The notes under the pieces: generated by a model
What the model was told of the DNA's origin: nothing
Database searches by the model: none
The model's input: only the letters and a program-made list of their open reading frames with translations
Origin: Polynucleobacter sp. MWH-Braz-FAM2G
GTDB lineage: Bacteria > Pseudomonadota > Gammaproteobacteria > Burkholderiales > Burkholderiaceae
Length of the DNA stretch: 64,000 nucleotides
Assembly (NCBI RefSeq): GCF_018687635.1
Contig: NZ_CP061300.1
Coordinates: forward strand, 1,178,001-1,242,000
Direction of reading: 5' to 3'
Program-made: the position numbers and the translations under genes
In this document: piece after piece, positions 18,136 through 27,448 of the stretch
Layout: each line of letters begins with the position of its first letter
Position numbering within the stretch: position 1 is the first letter of the stretch

Positions 18136-18933
18136 TTAATGACCAGTCCAGACGGGCGGCTCACCTCTCAAAAACGAAGCCACCCCATTTTTAAAATCTG
18201 CACTTGCATAAGTTTCACTAATTAAATCATCGCAAGACGGTAAATTATGTTTTATTAGTCTTGCTAGAACCTGCTTGCTTGATTTTTGAGTAATTGGCGC
18301 TAATTTAGAAAGCCTTTCAGCAAGCATCTGCGCCTCATGGTGCAATTGCTCTTGCTCATAAATGGCAAGGATATAGCCCTGCTGAACCAAATCTTCTGCA
18401 GAAATCATTTCCGCTAGCAGTAACATTCGTTTAACTATATTGATGCCTAGGTGCGCCACCAACCAAGCGACGTTGCTAGCGGATAAACAATTTCCCAAGG
18501 TTTTCGCGATCGGCACACCAAATTTTGCCCCTGGTGTGGCCAAGCGAAAATCACAGCAACTGGCAATGGCTAATCCACCACCTACCGCCATACCATCAAT
18601 GACTGCAATAGTCGGAATGGGCAATGTAGCTAGTGGAGTGAGGTAGCTATCAATTCCCTCTTCATATTTAACCCCATCATTTCCGTCCTGAAAGTTTGCA
18701 AATTGAGCAATGTCACTGCCCGATACAAAAGATTTACCTCCTGCACCACGCAAAATAACTACTCGCACCTTTGGGTTGTTGGCTAAACCCCCGCAGATCG
18801 ACTTTAAGCTCTGATACATGCCAACAGTCATCGCATTGCGTGCAGCCACATGATCAAAGGTGATGCAGGCAACGTTGCCACATATCTCCAAGGAGACTTG
18901 AGCAACATGACCTTCTTTGATGTGATCAACCAT
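18136..18933 (-). CDS. Enoyl-CoA hydratase/isomerase (crotonase) family protein
   Basis: A 265-residue crotonase-fold enzyme. AGGKSFVSGSDIAQF (about residues 64-78) and AVIDGMAVGGGLAIASCCDFRLAT (across about 112-135) form the oxyanion hole that stabilises acyl-CoA enolates. The reaction cannot be fixed: hydratase, isomerase and hydrolase members share this fold. It lies 6 bases after a Bug protein gene and opposite a CaiB/BaiF CoA-transferase, so the three may serve uptake, CoA activation and conversion of one organic acid. Confidence 0.88.
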   Translation of the reverse strand: MVDHIKEGHVAQVSLEICGNVACITFDHVAARNAMTVGMYQSLKSICGGLANNPKVRVVILRGAGGKSFVSGSDIAQFANFQDGNDGVKYEEGIDSYLTPLATLPIPTIAVIDGMAVGGGLAIASCCDFRLATPGAKFGVPIAKTLGNCLSASNVAWLVAHLGINIVKRMLLLAEMISAEDLVQQGYILAIYEQEQLHHEAQMLAERLSKLAPITQKSSKQVLARLIKHNLPSCDDLISETYASADFKNGVASFLRGEPPVWTGH

Positions 18934-18939
18934 GAAGGT

Positions 18940-19929
18940 TTATTCAGCTTTGATATTGAGGCTCTTCACTAAACGCTGGTATTTTGCTAGTTCACCAGCC
19001 AAAAATAAACTAAACGCTGCAGGAGTTGCAGGACCCTCAGGTTGCAATCCTTGTGAATCCAAGGTTTTCTTAATTTGTGGATCAGCCATGGCAGCTTTTA
19101 CTGCTTGGTCGATCTTATTTACCACTGTTGGGTCCATGCCTTTAGGGCCCATCACAGAATACCAATTGGTTACATCAAACCCATTAATACCGACTTCATT
19201 AAAAGTTGGGACTGTTGGCAAAATAGATAAGCGTTTAGGGGTTGAGATTGCCAAAGCTTTGAGACTGCCATCCTTGATCTGCTGTAAGTTTGGCGGCAAT
19301 GTATCAAAGTTCATCGTAATCTGACCACCAAGTAAATCAATAATGGCCTGACCACTTCCCTTATAGGGAACATGGTTTAACTGAATGCCAGCAATCTTGG
19401 CAAACAGTGCGCCTGCTAAGTGCTGAGTACTGCCTATACCAGAGGATCCGTATGTCATCTGACCGGGGTTGGCTTTAGCCAATGAGATTAATTGAGCAAC
19501 CGAGTTCACAGGCAGTGAAGCCTTCACTACCAATACGTTCGGAACGTATCCCAAGTAAGTAATTGGTGTGAAATCCGTTGCGGGATTGTAAGGAACATTT
19601 GTTAATACAAACGGTGCAATCGCGTTGGAGTTTGAATGACCAACTAGTAAGGTATATCCGTCTGGATTAGCTTTTGCTATTTGGTCGGCAGCAATTGTTC
19701 CAGCAGCACCAGATTTATTTTCGACAATCACACTTTGACCAAGAATCTCACCCATCTTAGGCGCGATTGCGCGAGCGACAATATCAGTACCTCCACCAGG
19801 CGCAAAACCCACAACTAAACGAATGGGTTTTGTAGGGAAAGCTTGTTGAGCATTGACCAAAAATGAACTGGTTGCCAAGGCGATTGCAAGCAGGCTACGC
19901 TTAACCCACTGGGGTGATTTAACCAACAT
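18940..19929 (-). CDS. Bug-family (tripartite tricarboxylate transporter) periplasmic binding protein
   Basis: A 329-residue periplasmic receptor with a signal peptide ([31 protein letters not shown], cleavage near residue 27; the hydrophobic core is 12-25). The Bug signature [20 protein letters not shown] begins the mature protein and [16 protein letters not shown] lies in the middle. It is similar in plan to the other Bug protein of the window at 6097-7095 but clearly not a recent copy. It is divergent from the CaiB/BaiF gene and upstream of a crotonase, pointing to a carboxylate ligand. No transporter membrane subunits are next to it. Confidence 0.93.
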   Translation of the reverse strand: MLVKSPQWVKRSLLAIALATSSFLVNAQQAFPTKPIRLVVGFAPGGGTDIVARAIAPKMGEILGQSVIVENKSGAAGTIAADQIAKANPDGYTLLVGHSNSNAIAPFVLTNVPYNPATDFTPITYLGYVPNVLVVKASLPVNSVAQLISLAKANPGQMTYGSSGIGSTQHLAGALFAKIAGIQLNHVPYKGSGQAIIDLLGGQITMNFDTLPPNLQQIKDGSLKALAISTPKRLSILPTVPTFNEVGINGFDVTNWYSVMGPKGMDPTVVNKIDQAVKAAMADPQIKKTLDSQGLQPEGPATPAAFSLFLAGELAKYQRLVKSLNIKAE

Positions 19930-19964
19930 AATGTCTCCGATATTGTTTTTTTGTGTTTGATACT

Positions 19965-19977
19965 ATTACAGGGTAAT
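19965..19977. promoter_or_regulatory. Short inverted repeat between divergent genes, possible operator
   Basis: ATTAC-AGG-GTAAT, a 5-3-5 inverted repeat, lies in the 75-base gap between the Bug gene and the CaiB/BaiF gene, next to a TTGATA that could be a -35 element for the plus-strand gene. The repeat is short enough to occur by chance. Confidence 0.2.
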
Positions 19978-20004
19978 TCTAAACATATAAAAATATTCGA
20001 GACA

Positions 20005-21255
20005 ATGACGAAAACACCCATAAACAAGCCTTTAGATGGCAGCTCTACTCAACCATCTAGGCCCCTTCCACTTTCTGGAGTCCGCGTTCTTGACGTAAGT
20101 CAAGTAATGGCAGGGCCCTACTGCTGCATGCTCTTAGCCGACTTGGGTGCGGATGTCATCAAAATCGAGCCGCCAGGATCTGGCGATCAAACTCGTGGCG
20201 CCATGGGGTTCAAGATGAAAGGTTCAGACAGCATGGGCTTTCTGAATATGAACCGAAATAAACGTAGCCTTACCTTAAATCTCAAAACCGAGGCAGGCAA
20301 AAAAGTATTTTTTGAGCTTGTGAAGACCGCAGACATCTTAGTGGAAAACTACCGCCCCGGTGTCATGAAAAAATTAGGTATCGATTACGCGTCATTGCAG
20401 GCAATTAATCCGGGTTTAGTCTATGCCAGCATCTCAGGGTTTGGCCAAACCGGCCCCTGGGCTGACCGTCCTGGATTTGATCTTATGGCCCAAGCCATGT
20501 CAGGAGTCATGAGCGTTACCGGCTATCCCGATGGCCCACCAGTTAAGGCTGGAGTTCCAGTAGCTGATATTGGTTGCGCCTTATTTGCTGCTTATGGCAT
20601 CTTATCGGCTTATATCGGCAAAACTAAAACTGGCGAAGGTCAATTTATTGATGCCTCTCTTTTTGACTCAGCTCTAGCATTCTCCATCTGGGATACAGCC
20701 CAGTACTGGGGTACGGGCGTAGAACCCTATAAGCTCGGTACCGCAAATCATATGAGCGCCCCCTATCAGGCCATGAAGGCCTCAGATGGATATTTTGTAA
20801 TGGGTGCCACCAATCAAAAACTTTGGAAATTGCTCTGCGACAAGATTGATCGCCCAGAATTATGTGACGATGCCCGCTTTAAAACAAATCCATTGCGCCT
20901 CGCCAATAGATTGGAGTTAGCAGAAGAGCTGGAGAAAACCTTTGTTACCAAAACGAGTGATGAATGGGTCAACATATTACTGAATTCAGGCATTCCTGCA
21001 GGCCCGATCAATACCTATCCAGAAGCATTTGACAGTGATCATGGACGCCATCGCAAGATGCGCATGGAAATAGATCATCCGATTGAAGGAAAGGTGCCGA
21101 ATATTGGGTTTGCAGTCAAAATGAATGGCACCCCCCAACAGGTCTATCGCCATCCCCCGCTTTTAGGTGAGCATACCAATGAACTCCTCGCTGAACTTGG
21201 CATTGCTGGCGAAGAACTGAAGACTCTAGAAGCTGGGGGCGCTTTTGCGCCTTAA
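20005..21255 (+). CDS. CaiB/BaiF family (class III) CoA-transferase
   Basis: A 416-residue enzyme that moves CoA between carboxylic acids by a glutamyl/aspartyl-anhydride mechanism. The start at 20005 was chosen over an upstream one that reaches into the divergent promoter region. Family motifs are LSGVRVLDVSQVMAGPYCCMLLADLGADVIKIE (spread over about 25-57), NRNKRSLTLNL, and the region around GFDLMAQAMSGVMS, where the catalytic Asp follows the GRPGFD-like DRPGFD. Substrates are unknown; neighbours (Bug protein, crotonase) suggest an organic acid taken from outside. Confidence 0.93.
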   Translation: MTKTPINKPLDGSSTQPSRPLPLSGVRVLDVSQVMAGPYCCMLLADLGADVIKIEPPGSGDQTRGAMGFKMKGSDSMGFLNMNRNKRSLTLNLKTEAGKKVFFELVKTADILVENYRPGVMKKLGIDYASLQAINPGLVYASISGFGQTGPWADRPGFDLMAQAMSGVMSVTGYPDGPPVKAGVPVADIGCALFAAYGILSAYIGKTKTGEGQFIDASLFDSALAFSIWDTAQYWGTGVEPYKLGTANHMSAPYQAMKASDGYFVMGATNQKLWKLLCDKIDRPELCDDARFKTNPLRLANRLELAEELEKTFVTKTSDEWVNILLNSGIPAGPINTYPEAFDSDHGRHRKMRMEIDHPIEGKVPNIGFAVKMNGTPQQVYRHPPLLGEHTNELLAELGIAGEELKTLEAGGAFAP

Positions 21256-21297
21256 CCTGTTCATCAGCAATATTTTGCGGAAACATTCGTATCAAAT

Positions 21298-21322
21298 AAA
21301 AGGGGTCATAATGACCCCTTTT
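21298..21322. terminator. Bidirectional Rho-independent terminator
   Basis: An 11-bp stem AAAAGGGGTCA / TGACCCCTTTT around a TAA loop lies between the converging CaiB/BaiF and sulfatase genes. The A-run on one side and T-run on the other let it serve both strands. Confidence 0.85.
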
Positions 21323-21339
21323 CCATAACGCTTATCGCA

Positions 21340-23448
21340 TTACTCCCCTGCAGTAATAGCCATCTCCTGTGCCGCAAATGGATCCTTGGAAGTGTTTGAC
21401 GTCGACTTTGGAGTGGCCTTTTGTTTGGTTCCTGGCATAAGCTCAAAATCAGGCGTGAAGATTGTAAGTGTGCTGCGGAGTTGATCAAATACTTTGCGAT
21501 CACCCTCAAACTTAACCTTACCTTCAGCAAGCAACTTATCAAAAGTCGTTTGCGCACCCATCACTTGCTCAAGATCACTCCGGTTAAGGGTGACTGTAAG
21601 GTTTGGATTTTTAGCCTGCTGCCCTTTGATATTCGTTAATGCAGAGTTGCTCATTTCGATGACAAACTTCTCCCCGTTGTCAGGCGTCGAGAGATTAATA
21701 ACGAAGTTCATGCCTGCTGCTTTTTTGCTATCCATACTGATCGCAAGTGCATTTAGCCATAATTCAGTAGTCATGCCTTTGATCATGTCAGGGCCATTTG
21801 ACTTAGGAGAAGCGCCAGATGGCATACCGTGACGGAGTTCATAGGCTGCACCCAAGAAACTATTGCGCATACTAGGACTCTCTTTTTGATAGCCGATCTG
21901 CTCAAAAATATCAGCCAGCAAATCTTTGGCAGCAGTGTTATTTGGCTGCGCATAAACCAGCTTATTCACGATTTCCATAGCCTCACGATATTTGCCCTGC
22001 TTGTATAACTCCTTGCCCTTTGCCAATATCTTGGCTGAGCCGCCCATCATCTCTACATACAGTGGTGCCGAGTCTTTTGGAGACAATGGTGCAAGGGTTG
22101 CAGGGTTCGCATCCCAATAGCCTAAGTAGCGGTTAATCACAGCACGGCTATTGTGCTCTTCAGATCCATGGTAGCTATGAGCTGCCCACTGCTTTTTCAG
22201 ACTTTCAGGCTGCTTGTAGACGTTCTGAATTTCATTAATCGTGACACCGTTATTGGCTAAATGAAGGACTTCGTTGTGCAGATGCGCGTAGCTATCGCGC
22301 TGTGTTCGCATCACCTCTTGAATGCGTTCATTCCCCCAGCGCGGCCAAGTATGCGAAGCAAACATCACTTCGCTCTCAGCACCGTAGCGATACAAAGCGT
22401 TATTAATGTTTTTAGACCAAGCTAAAGAGTCACGCACCAGAGCGCCACGTAGGGTGTAAATGTTATGGATCGTGCCAGTAATATTTTCTGCTGCCCAAAA
22501 TGCCTTAAATTGCGGAAAATAAGTATTCATCTCAGCCGGCGCTTCGGTTCCTGGAGTATTTTGGAACTCCATCTCAACACCATCTACAGTCATTTTTTCA
22601 AAGGGCTGATTGATATAAACATTTGGTTCAATTAAACCCAAATTACCAGCAGCAGTATTTTTGCCAATCGATTGATCCACGTGACCAAATGGGCTACGTG
22701 GCAATAAAACGCCGTACTGGAAATACATCCTTCTAGTCATAGCATTACCTGCATAGACGTTTTCGGCAATTGCATGGTCCATAAAACCAGCGGGTGCAAT
22801 AATTTTCACCTTGCCACTTTTTACATCCGCCTCATCCACAACACCACGCACACCGCCAAAATGGTCACCATGGGAGTGCGAGTAAACCACAGCAACTACA
22901 GGACGTTTACCTAATTTCTCATTAACTAATTCAAGGGCTGCGCGGGCAGTTTCTTTGGCGGTTAATGGATCAAACACAATCCAACCAGTGTCCGTCTTTA
23001 CAAAACTGATATTGGCTAAATCAAAACCCCTGACTTGATAAATTTTTCCTGGTACAACTTCGTACAATCCATAGCCCATATTTAATATGGCCTGACGCTG
23101 CAATGATGGATGCACACTATCAAAATTTTTACCTTGCAATAAAAACTCATAGCTGCCCATATCCCAGGCTACATTTCCAGCATCCGCCATGATTGTTTTG
23201 TAAGGTGGTGCAGCGATCAAGCCCCTTTTGGATTCTTCGAAGTCCCGCTTATCCTCAAAAGGAAGCGTTTTACGCAACCCATTTTGCAGCTCAACCGTAT
23301 AACTGGAAGGCATCTTACCTTTGGAGTCAAAATGCTTTCCTTGCATGGCGCCTGGGTCAGCCACTACTCCCCCTGCACCTGCAGCCAACACAGCCTCACT
23401 CATCAAGATCAACGCTGCAATCGACAATTTCATTAAATGACTACTCAT
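21340..23448 (-). CDS. Alkyl/aryl-sulfatase of the SdsA1/BDS1 type, metallo-beta-lactamase fold
   Basis: A 702-residue exported hydrolase that releases sulfate from alkyl sulfates such as detergents. An N-terminal signal peptide (about 1-23, ending VLAAGAG) is followed by a metallo-beta-lactamase domain with the zinc motif SHSHGDHFGG (about residues 188-197). A helical dimerisation domain (about 420-560, with AKILAKGKELYKQGKY) and a C-terminal SCP2-like domain (about 580-690) follow, the standard three-domain plan of SdsA1. Length is normal. It could give the cell sulfate or carbon from organosulfates in water. It is transcribed alone, with a 170-base gap to the next gene. Confidence 0.92.
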   Translation of the reverse strand: MSSHLMKLSIAALILMSEAVLAAGAGGVVADPGAMQGKHFDSKGKMPSSYTVELQNGLRKTLPFEDKRDFEESKRGLIAAPPYKTIMADAGNVAWDMGSYEFLLQGKNFDSVHPSLQRQAILNMGYGLYEVVPGKIYQVRGFDLANISFVKTDTGWIVFDPLTAKETARAALELVNEKLGKRPVVAVVYSHSHGDHFGGVRGVVDEADVKSGKVKIIAPAGFMDHAIAENVYAGNAMTRRMYFQYGVLLPRSPFGHVDQSIGKNTAAGNLGLIEPNVYINQPFEKMTVDGVEMEFQNTPGTEAPAEMNTYFPQFKAFWAAENITGTIHNIYTLRGALVRDSLAWSKNINNALYRYGAESEVMFASHTWPRWGNERIQEVMRTQRDSYAHLHNEVLHLANNGVTINEIQNVYKQPESLKKQWAAHSYHGSEEHNSRAVINRYLGYWDANPATLAPLSPKDSAPLYVEMMGGSAKILAKGKELYKQGKYREAMEIVNKLVYAQPNNTAAKDLLADIFEQIGYQKESPSMRNSFLGAAYELRHGMPSGASPKSNGPDMIKGMTTELWLNALAISMDSKKAAGMNFVINLSTPDNGEKFVIEMSNSALTNIKGQQAKNPNLTVTLNRSDLEQVMGAQTTFDKLLAEGKVKFEGDRKVFDQLRSTLTIFTPDFELMPGTKQKATPKSTSNTSKDPFAAQEMAITAGE

Positions 23449-23618
23449 TTTGAATATCCCAAAAAAAAATGACGCTAATAGTGATTAGTGATTACGGACT
23501 AGCTATGACTGGATGGGCTCACATCATGCTAAACATGCGGCTGTTAATACTAAATACAGCTGTAGCTGAAGCAATTATGGATTGCTTAGAGCCCTCTCAT
23601 CCACCTACCTGAGTATGG

Positions 23619-24698
23619 TTATCCATTAGCTTGAGCAGATTCAATTGGCAAATTTTCCGCATTCCAGCGCAACATACCACCAGCTAAATTGGCCACCTTC
23701 TTAAAGCCAGCTTTATCTAGTTTCATCGCAGCTTGTGCAGAACGTGCACCCGATCGACATACGGTAATAATTGGGGTTGAACTGTCTAGATCTTTGGTTT
23801 TTTCAATGAGCTCTCCAAGTGGCACCAAGATAGACCCTTGAATATGTCCTAACACCCCAACATACTCATCAGACTCACGCACATCTACGATTTGAACATC
23901 TGCTAGATGCTCCTCCAACCAACGCGGCTGCACCTCATAAAAACCTGCATAAGTAAGCGTTAGCGGTGCCCATTCATGATTTTTAAATTCTTGTAACCCG
24001 CCAGGAATCTCACCGCACTTTAAATTTGCTGGAACCGCTATATCAATTTTGTTGGGATGCGCTAAACCGAGGTTATTCATATAGACAGCGAAGTCATTCA
24101 CGTTCACATCTTTACCAAGCCGAGGATTAAATTCTTTCTCTTCATGCACTGTTGTTACAGTTGCACCCTTGTAGTCATGACCCGGATATAGCAAACAATC
24201 TTCAGGAAGAGTAAATATTTTTTCGTGAACAGATTCGAACATTTTTGCAGAACTGCCTTGCTGAAAATCGGTACGCCCACACCCTCGAATTAACAAACAA
24301 TCTCCTGTAAACGCCATAGATAAATCGTCTAGGACAAAAGTAGAACATCCATTTGTATGACCTGGTGTGGAGAGGATCTTTAAATAGCGATCGCCAAATT
24401 TCAGGGTGTCACCATCATCAAATAGAACATCCCCGCCTAGTGCGCCAGATCGTTTTGAGACTGCGATTTTGCACTGAAGGATTTGGCGCAATAATGATGC
24501 GCCAGTCACATGATCAGCGTGTACATGTGTATCTATTACCCAGCGTAAATGAAGATCGAGCTCTTTTATTAAAGCAACATCTCTTGAAACTTGTTCAAAA
24601 ACTGGATCAATTAATATTGCCTCTCGGCTGATTGAGTCGCCCAGCAAATAGGTATAAGTTGAAGATTGAGAGTCAAATAACTGACGAAAAATTAACAT
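23619..24698 (-). CDS. Persulfide dioxygenase-type metallo-hydrolase fused to rhodanese
   Basis: A 359-residue fusion. Residues about 1-235 form an ETHE1-like metallo-beta-lactamase domain: THVHADHVTGA (about 56-66), TPGHTNGC, FTGDCLLIRGCGRTDFQ and YPGHDYKG give the mononuclear iron ligands and the signature of persulfide dioxygenases. Residues about 255-350 form a rhodanese domain with the active-site loop VCRSGARSAQA (Cys about 313). Such fusions oxidise glutathione persulfide to sulfite and handle the resulting sulfane sulfur in one protein. The gene stands alone between the sulfatase and a UPF0114 gene; a sulfur link with the sulfatase is possible but not shown. Confidence 0.9.
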   Translation of the reverse strand: MLIFRQLFDSQSSTYTYLLGDSISREAILIDPVFEQVSRDVALIKELDLHLRWVIDTHVHADHVTGASLLRQILQCKIAVSKRSGALGGDVLFDDGDTLKFGDRYLKILSTPGHTNGCSTFVLDDLSMAFTGDCLLIRGCGRTDFQQGSSAKMFESVHEKIFTLPEDCLLYPGHDYKGATVTTVHEEKEFNPRLGKDVNVNDFAVYMNNLGLAHPNKIDIAVPANLKCGEIPGGLQEFKNHEWAPLTLTYAGFYEVQPRWLEEHLADVQIVDVRESDEYVGVLGHIQGSILVPLGELIEKTKDLDSSTPIITVCRSGARSAQAAMKLDKAGFKKVANLAGGMLRWNAENLPIESAQANG

Positions 24699-24758
24699 GA
24701 TGCCTTTGTCTATAAGATTGACCTGGCATCCTCACTCATCAGAAATGAATAATTCAGA

Positions 24759-25304
24759 TCAATCTTTGTGATGAACCATTACCCGTTCAGATAGTGCAAA
24801 TAATACGCCCGTAATCACAAAAACTAAATGGATTCCAATCATCCAACCTAAGTCTTCTTTATTGGTCGTAGTAATCTCTAAAAATGCTGCGAGAAGATTA
24901 ATGCCCGAAAGCGCAACTATAGAACCGATTAGCTTGAGCTTCAAACCAGCAAAATCAACCTCACCCATCCAACTTGGTCTATCAGCGCTATCCTTGGCGG
25001 CACCTATCACCGATACAAAGTTTTCATAACCAGAAAAAATAATCAGTATGAGTAAGTTGGCCAAAAGCGTTTTATCTACAAGACCCAACACACTAGTCAC
25101 AAACTCTGCTTCGGAGGCATTCCAGAAACTTGCTCCAAAATGCACAAATTCTTGCAGAAACTTAATTGCCAAAATCACAAGCGAGAGCACTAAAAATACA
25201 TAAAAAATAGCCAAAATCCATCGGCTATTAAATATCAACTTTTCTAAACCTTTTTCTATGGATCCAGAGTGATCAGGTCGATTTGTATTTGGCGCTTGAC
25301 TCAT
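24759..25304 (-). CDS. UPF0114/YqhA family (TIGR00645) membrane protein
   Basis: A 181-residue inner-membrane protein of unknown function. After a short polar N-terminus it has four hydrophobic segments (about 31-50, 75-97, 123-143, 153-172). FNSRWILAIFYVFLVLSL and SVIGAAKDSADRPSWMGEVDFAGLK-type loops match the family as I recall it. It starts with ATG at 25304, has a 60-base gap to the downstream persulfide dioxygenase gene, and is divergent from the LprI-like gene. Confidence 0.87.
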   Translation of the reverse strand: MSQAPNTNRPDHSGSIEKGLEKLIFNSRWILAIFYVFLVLSLVILAIKFLQEFVHFGASFWNASEAEFVTSVLGLVDKTLLANLLILIIFSGYENFVSVIGAAKDSADRPSWMGEVDFAGLKLKLIGSIVALSGINLLAAFLEITTTNKEDLGWMIGIHLVFVITGVLFALSERVMVHHKD

Positions 25305-25464
25305 TGACTATGTCCTTTTATGTGCACGCTTAAATATATCAGTATTTTAGGGTTAATTTTAAAGATGTTCTATTTAGGGGTATCCTAGGATCTGACGGGC
25401 TTAAGGTCTTTTGCATTCAATAAATCCAGATAGGCTACACACCCTTTATATTGGCAAATCGACG

Positions 25465-25929
25465 ATGATCACGATCAAAAAAGCAGTTTTTTCCAGCGCC
25501 CTGCTCTTGATGTCTTCCTGGGGAGCAGCCCAACCACCTGTTTCTAAGAATGTCCTATCTGAAGATGTATGCCATCAAAATGACTCCACTGTAGAAATTC
25601 AGAAGTGTGACACCCAAAGATATCAAGATGCCGATAAGCAACTCAATGCAATCTATTCCGCAGCCATCAAAAACCTTGATCAAAACAAGAAACTAACACT
25701 TCAAGAATCGCAAAGAGCGTGGATTAAATATCGTGACACTACATTTTCTCTAGTGCTGTCTTTAAACAATGACGTAGGCACTTACGGTGGAGTTGTGTAT
25801 GGAAATTTCAAGGCCAGTTTTGTAAGCAATAGAGTCAAAGAGCTTGTCAATATCTTCGTAGAGCCATCTGGTGATATGCCTGAATGGTGGCCCTCTTCAG
25901 CACCTACATGGCGAGACCTAAAAAATTAA
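25465..25929 (+). CDS. LprI-like (DUF1311) exported protein
   Basis: A 154-residue secreted protein. The ATG at 25465 is preferred to a TTG 54 bases upstream because it starts directly at a signal peptide (MITIKKAVFSSALLLMSSW, cleavage near GAAQ). The mature part has two Cys and the LprI pattern: C-x-n-E-IQKC, then YQDADKQLNAIYSAA and LQESQRAWIKYRD. LprI of Mycobacterium inhibits host lysozyme; most proteobacterial members are uncharacterised. It stands alone with its own terminator. Confidence 0.88.
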   Translation: MITIKKAVFSSALLLMSSWGAAQPPVSKNVLSEDVCHQNDSTVEIQKCDTQRYQDADKQLNAIYSAAIKNLDQNKKLTLQESQRAWIKYRDTTFSLVLSLNNDVGTYGGVVYGNFKASFVSNRVKELVNIFVEPSGDMPEWWPSSAPTWRDLKN

Positions 25930-25969
25930 GCCGTTTTTAACTTTGATAAAAATTCTCCCAGTCATCAAT

Positions 25970-25995
25970 AAAAAACCACCTTCGGGTGGTTTTTT
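25970..25995. terminator. Bidirectional Rho-independent terminator with TTCG loop
   Basis: CCACC-TTCG-GGTGG flanked by A and T runs (AAAAAA before, TTTTTT after), between the converging LprI-like and lipase genes. The UUCG-type loop makes it very stable. It can serve both strands. Confidence 0.92.
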
Positions 25996-26015
25996 ATTAG
26001 ATCTAATTTACTTGT

Positions 26016-27308
26016 TTAGCTCTGAGGGCATGCATTAGGCAACGGCTTACCGGCAAAGCGATCTTTAATCCAAGGTAAGAAGAACTGCTGCGAAACAGGA
26101 GGCTCATTAAAGTGACCTGTTTTCTCACCAGGCAACTGCAACCTGCCTACGTTTGCACCGCGCTTACACATCTGATCCTGAAAGAATTTCCCCATTGCAG
26201 GATTGTTCACGTTATCAGCAACGCCATAATAAATTTGCACTGGTGCTATGAGTTTTTCATAAGCAGGGCTTGTCTTCAGCAAAGCTTGAGCCCATGCCAT
26301 CGTATTGGTGAACTGTGGTTTTAAAAGGGAGTTATAGCTTGAACCAATGTTGTAGTTCATCGTATCACTCGCTACATGCATACACTTGTTCGCATAGATT
26401 TCAGAGAGAACCTTAACGCCTTCGTCAGTAAAGACATCTGTTAACTTGAGATCTGGAAATGCAGCGGGCAAGGAATAAAAAAACATACTTGCATGTGCGA
26501 AATCAAAGATATTGTGAACATAAGACTTTAGTGAGTCGGTAATGTATTTATCAGCAGCTGCTTGATCAAGCTTACCGCTAGATGTGCCAAAGTAAGCAGG
26601 ACCCATAGCGATAAAGCCAAGCATGTCCAAGTTATCAAATGCAGTTCCAGTTTGCTGCATATAGTCTGCTAGACCTGCGCCAGCAAAAGCGGCCAAGCCA
26701 CCTTGAGACCAACCGATAAACACTGTCTTTTTGTTAGCAGCAGTTTGCTTTATGGAACCCGCTGCACGTGCAGCGTTAATGGTATCCATTGCATTGCTAA
26801 CGCCATTGGCATATTGATGAATTCCGCCGCCGCCAAGACCTTGATAATCCGTAGCTGCTACTACATAACCTTCATTAATGAACTCTTGAAGCGCAGGCAC
26901 ACCATAATCTGTCCAAGAATTTCCACCAATTAAAAAGTATTCATTAATTGGTACAACAGGATCAATCACTTGTGATGGACCACAATTCTGAGCGGTACCA
27001 GTTGTACCATGAGCCCAAGTCACTATGGGACGACCACCTGCTGGAGCAGAACCAGTTGGAGCAACAATCAGTCCAGTTGAAATAGTTTTACGACCAGATA
27101 CATCCGATGAAATATAAGCAACTCTCCAAGCCTGAGCCCCTTTTACCGAAGTGGCAACCTTTTCTTGCTTAATAATCTGACCCAATTTACCTTCGGGCTT
27201 CATCTTCATGACTGATTGGTACCAAGGCTGCATTGGTGGATCAGCAAAAACTGCTGTAGATACCATGCAAAATGCCCATAAAAGTACCACGCGTGAAAAC
27301 CGCTTCAT
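26016..27308 (-). CDS. Secreted alpha/beta-hydrolase, secretory lipase-like
   Basis: A 430-residue exported hydrolase. The start at 27308 begins with a signal peptide (MKRFSRVVLLWAFCMVSTAVFA) and is preferred to an upstream Met that adds a polar stretch before it. The nucleophile elbow is GWSQGG (about residue 200), preceded by VTWAHGTTG as oxyanion region; Asp and His candidates are in YYGVADNVNN and KTGHFNEP. Cys residues near the ends could form disulfides. This plan is that of the LIP (secretory lipase) family. The substrate is unknown. It is transcribed alone. Confidence 0.87.
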   Translation of the reverse strand: MKRFSRVVLLWAFCMVSTAVFADPPMQPWYQSVMKMKPEGKLGQIIKQEKVATSVKGAQAWRVAYISSDVSGRKTISTGLIVAPTGSAPAGGRPIVTWAHGTTGTAQNCGPSQVIDPVVPINEYFLIGGNSWTDYGVPALQEFINEGYVVAATDYQGLGGGGIHQYANGVSNAMDTINAARAAGSIKQTAANKKTVFIGWSQGGLAAFAGAGLADYMQQTGTAFDNLDMLGFIAMGPAYFGTSSGKLDQAAADKYITDSLKSYVHNIFDFAHASMFFYSLPAAFPDLKLTDVFTDEGVKVLSEIYANKCMHVASDTMNYNIGSSYNSLLKPQFTNTMAWAQALLKTSPAYEKLIAPVQIYYGVADNVNNPAMGKFFQDQMCKRGANVGRLQLPGEKTGHFNEPPVSQQFFLPWIKDRFAGKPLPNACPQS

Positions 27309-27448
27309 ATCCCACTCCTCTACTGATTCAAGATGATTAATTATTCTGAAAGCCAAAAATAAAACAATAGCTCTTAAGTACCAAAATAAAAGTCATCACA
27401 AGCGAATAGATTAGTAAAAACCCTTGACTAACGATGAAACAAAGATTT

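Noticed and set aside
23449..23618. Small RNA or hidden gene in the gap before the sulfatase
   Set aside because: Only a tandem TAGTGAT repeat (23479-23492) and a 10-bp palindrome (23555-23564) were seen, with no terminator or ribosome site to support a gene.
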